From NCBI RefSeq assembly GCF_014839835.1, contig NC_071642.1, positions 9,422,955 through 9,486,954 on the forward strand: a DNA stretch of 64,000 bases, written 5' to 3'. A program made the position numbers and the translations under genes. Position 1 is the first letter of the stretch. The number at the start of each line of letters is the position of its first letter. Source of the DNA: Dryobates pubescens. Taxonomy: Eukaryota > Chordata > Aves > Piciformes > Picidae. The notes under the pieces are model-generated. The model was not told the origin of the DNA and searched no databases. It saw nothing but the letters and a program-made list of their open reading frames with translations. Shown here piece after piece: positions 63,648 through 64,000 of the stretch.

Positions 63648-63653
63648 AATAAA
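63648..63653 (+). terminator. AATAAA polyadenylation signal downstream of NK-lysin
   Basis: AATAAA 70 bases after a strong acceptor (pyrimidine tract, then CAG at 63575-63577). This looks like a 3' terminal exon, about 63578-63675. NK-lysin is the only plus-strand gene upstream, so it is the likely owner. The stretch 63680-64000 shows no feature. Confidence 0.65.
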
Positions 63654-64000
63654 GCATCTGGCCCTGAGCCACTGCCTCTGCTGGGAACAGTGGCACTGCC
63701 ACCCCCTGTGCTGGGCTGTGTGAGGAGCTGGTCCCTTAGGCTGCGGGGGGGGCAGCCCCATGGAGACCCTGGGGGCTGGGGGGGGGGGCAAAGACCAGGC
63801 TGAACGGAGCCACCTCCCTCCCTGGGGGTGCTGCTGGAAGGAGGAGATGCCCTGTCCGGGGGGATGGGGACCTTGGGCACAGGGGCCCGTGCAGGGCTGA
63901 CCCCGGGAGCCCTGGGGACAGGGTCCCTGTGGGGCACAAGGGGACCTTGAGAACAAGGCCTGTCTGGGACACATGGGGGGCTCAGGAGGGGGCTGGGATC

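Overview
This window looks like a gene-dense, very GC-rich piece of a bird microchromosome. Every gene found is a vertebrate gene with GT-AG introns. Avian CR1 LINEs are scattered through almost every intron and spacer: about 24 copies, most 5'-truncated, several nearly identical to each other. Nearly every intron and gap also holds a G- or C-rich minisatellite. The CR1 load suggests a CR1-rich neoavian lineage such as Piciformes, but that is inference only.

Layout from left to right. (1) 1-6075: 5' half of TCF7L1 on the minus strand. Coding exons 1-3 are present inside a CpG island, followed by a long intron 3 full of minisatellites; the rest of the gene lies off the left edge. (2) 6076-13797: a spacer with no gene I can recognise, dominated by a 2.9-kb array of a 10-bp unit that switches strand twice. 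(3) 13798-33480: complete DBNL (drebrin-like/HIP-55/Abp1), plus strand, 14 coding exons, 475 aa, polyA signal at 34346. (4) 34370-41924: a spacer holding minisatellites and the longest CR1 of the window (36815-39820, minus, with traces of ORF1 and ORF2). (5) 41925-49235: complete AEBP1 (ACLP), plus strand, 21 coding exons, 1129 aa. (6) 49686-58025: complete POLD2, minus strand, 10 coding exons, 468 aa, tail-to-tail with AEBP1 so that the two 3' ends almost touch. (7) 60624-61943: an NK-lysin/granulysin-like gene, plus strand, 4 coding exons, 172 aa, with a TATA box, followed by a 1.35-kb minisatellite and a polyA signal at 63648.

The genes do not form one pathway. TCF7L1 is a Wnt-pathway transcription factor, DBNL an actin/endocytosis adaptor, AEBP1 a secreted collagen-binding pseudo-carboxypeptidase, POLD2 the second subunit of DNA polymerase delta, and NK-lysin a lytic peptide of cytotoxic lymphocytes. 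In human, DBNL-AEBP1-POLD2 lie together on 7p13, while TCF7L1 and GNLY lie on 2p11.2. The window therefore shows the avian arrangement in which these two blocks are neighbours.

The most unusual observations are: the NK-lysin propeptide, which joins a SapA-like module to an in-frame acidic DTADG repeat made by a 15-bp coding minisatellite; two short introns (AEBP1 intron 20 and NK-lysin intron 3) that are multiples of three and stop-free; the strand-switching array of 10-bp period; and minisatellites placed directly against a promoter (DBNL) and a splice acceptor (DBNL intron 13).
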